A DNA stretch of 26,394 nt from JBFXDW01 sp050180745 (GTDB taxonomy: Bacteria; Pseudomonadota; Alphaproteobacteria; UBA9219). The DNA lies in the NCBI GenBank assembly GCA_050180745.1, contig JBFXDW010000012.1, positions 1 through 26,394 on the forward strand, read 5' to 3'. Shown here piece after piece: positions 25,464 to 26,394 of the stretch; within the stretch, counting starts at the first letter, position 1; the number at the start of each line of letters is the position of its first letter. Made by a program: the position numbers and the translations under genes. Under the pieces are notes generated by a model that was not told where the DNA came from, searched no databases, and saw only the letters and a list, made by a program, of their open reading frames with translations.

Positions 25464-25658
25464 AATGATCTCCAATGGTTGAACTGTTGCGCAGGATAAT
25501 AAACTCCTGACTCTTAACAAAGTACCTACAAAAAGAGTTAGCGGCACTCTTTGGTTCGTGCAAGCAAACTTGACGTAAAAACGGCGGTTTAGTCAAAAAA
25601 AGCCGTGAAATTCGCTAAAACAGGCAAAAATATCACAGAGAATCAGGGGAGGAATGTC

Positions 25659-25684
25659 AAAATGCCCTAGAAAACAGGCATTTT
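25659..25684. terminator. Possible bidirectional hairpin after the 67-residue gene
   Basis: AAAATGCC (25659-25666) is inverted as GGCATTTT (25677-25684) around a ten-base loop. On the minus strand the stem is followed by only the T residues of the stem itself, so termination would be weak. It lies 12 bases downstream of the stop of the small gene. Between this and the HU-family start (25464-25658) I see nothing else. Confidence 0.35.
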
Positions 25685-25696
25685 CTATTGGTAGAA

Positions 25697-25900
25697 TCAA
25701 TCCATCCAGTTGAGCTGAACCTTGGCCAGCGCGTAAGACATGGCCCAGTGGCGCGAGATTTCCTCAGGCGAAAAGCCCTTGAGCTTTAAGTCATCAGTGC
25801 AGCATTCGCCTTGTTTTTGGATGATTTCTATGATGGCTTCAATCATCTCATCGTGCGGTGTGTAGCCGCTTGTTTTTTTGGGGGAGTCTATAATGGCCAT
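25697..25900 (-). CDS. Small hypothetical protein, 67 residues
   Basis: An ATG-started frame, MAIIDSPKKTSGYTPHDEMI through GECCTDDLKLKGFSPEEISR to YALAKVQLNWMD. It contains two adjacent cysteines (CC at about 33-34) and looks like a small helical domain, perhaps a winged-helix-like fold given IEIIQKQGECCTDDLKLKGF. I recognise no family. It lies 35 bases after the next small gene upstream, on the same strand, so the two are probably co-transcribed. The ribosome site is weak. Confidence 0.6.
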   Translation of the reverse strand: MAIIDSPKKTSGYTPHDEMIEAIIEIIQKQGECCTDDLKLKGFSPEEISRHWAMSYALAKVQLNWMD

Positions 25901-25935
25901 TGTCTTTTGTTTCTTTAAAAATAGGGGTGAATGAT

Positions 25936-26268
25936 TTAATTGATCATCTTGGTTACATCCAAATCGACGATAAAGCGGATGGCGTTTTCATAAAGGCGCA
26001 TGGGTAAATCTTCGAGAGCATCTAATTTGAACTGTGCTAGAAATACGGAAGCGACAGTTTCTTGAGAGATTTGTTGTTTGTGCGCCGTGTAAATTATAAG
26101 GCTGGTTAGAGAGAGCGCGCGTCGGTGATTGATCTTCGCTTCTCTTTCGCGCAAGAAAGCAAGACCAGAGCGCAAAAGACGAAGCTTCTCAGGCGAGATG
26201 TCTGGGCCTTGTTCGGCCATGGCGGCATCAAAAATCTCTTCGGGGGTGAGGGGTGTCTTTTTGTTCAT
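25936..26268 (-). CDS. Hypothetical protein, 110 residues
   Basis: Starting at ATG 26268, it reads MNKKTPLTPEEIFDAAMAEQ and continues with a charged helical middle (KLRLLRSGLAFLREREAKIN) to FIVDLDVTKMIN. A GTG start at 26313 would add 15 residues but would overlap the preceding frame, so the ATG is preferred. No membrane segment or known motif is seen. It is probably in one operon with the truncated frame upstream and the 67-residue gene downstream. I do not recognise a family. Confidence 0.65.
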   Translation of the reverse strand: MNKKTPLTPEEIFDAAMAEQGPDISPEKLRLLRSGLAFLREREAKINHRRALSLTSLIIYTAHKQQISQETVASVFLAQFKLDALEDLPMRLYENAIRFIVDLDVTKMIN

Positions 26269-26291
26269 CGGTGAGGCTCTTTCCCTATGTG

Positions 26292-26394
26292 TTAAACGGC
26301 GGCGCTGATGCACGGGTCTGTGACGCTCAGGAAGTAATTCCAGCGGTCCTCCAGATCCATTTCGCAGGGGTGTTTAATGCGGCTTGAGCGTTCC
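26292..26394 (-). CDS. 3' end of a truncated unknown gene at the window edge
   Basis: An open frame entering from the right edge encodes RIKHPCEMDLEDRWNYFLSV then TDPCISAAV and stops 23 bases before the 110-residue gene. The composition looks like protein and the spacing suggests an operon, but too little is present to name it. An internal ATG could even make it a 22-residue ORF. Confidence 0.4.
   Translation of the reverse strand, partial: ERSSRIKHPCEMDLEDRWNYFLSVTDPCISAAV

Overview
The window looks like a chromosomal segment of an alphaproteobacterium with moderate GC content. The evidence is a DivL-type kinase with tyrosine in place of the phospho-acceptor histidine, an alphaproteobacterial-type AddB-AddA pair followed by thioredoxin, a short single-domain HprK next to RapZ and an EIIA-Man protein, and many interspersed palindromic repeats. 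No rRNA, tRNA, CRISPR array or recognisable transposase gene was seen. The lineage cannot be fixed further without searches; the DivL, SahH and PTS-Ntr-like genes argue against a strongly reduced Rickettsia-like genome.

Layout. (1) 1-2192, minus strand: marC-family gene, hprK, rapZ and a truncated EIIA-Man gene, packed with overlaps or very short gaps; this is a regulatory phosphotransferase branch. (2) 2261-6932, minus strand: the most striking part, a set that matches the Legionella order icmG-icmC-icmD-icmJ of the Dot/Icm (type IVB) secretion and conjugation machinery. Here icmD is duplicated in tandem, and IcmC carries an extra IcmD-like membrane module at its N-terminal side. A large composite palindrome separates icmG from icmC. 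The icmE and icmB neighbours expected on each side are not in the window. (3) 7290-8579, plus strand: ahcY, bracketed by copies of a palindromic element. (4) 8760-18327, plus strand: divL, tsaE, addB, addA, with overlapping genes at divL/tsaE and addB/addA. (5) 18328-19774: two abutting long hairpins, trxA, then a short leader ORF and rpmI-rplT. (6) 19818-23658: a strong terminator, then pheS and pheT separated by palindromic repeats. (7) 23672-24313, minus strand: a ParD/ParE-like toxin-antitoxin pair with a readable promoter overlapped by repeated half-sites. (8) 24446-26394, minus strand: AhpC-type peroxiredoxin, an HU-family DNA-binding protein with its own terminator, and a run of small unrecognised genes cut by the window edge.

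How the parts work together. Most of the window is housekeeping: SAM-cycle recycling (ahcY), cell-cycle signalling (divL), tRNA t6A synthesis (tsaE), double-strand-break repair (addAB), redox (trxA, ahpC), and translation (rpmI, rplT, pheST). Set into this is a partial Dot/Icm module whose remaining components must lie elsewhere if it is functional. Repeated IcmD-like two-helix modules (two stand-alone, one fused to IcmC, and a more distant one within IcmC itself) are the best candidate for something undescribed. Family assignments come from remembered sequence features, not from searches run here.
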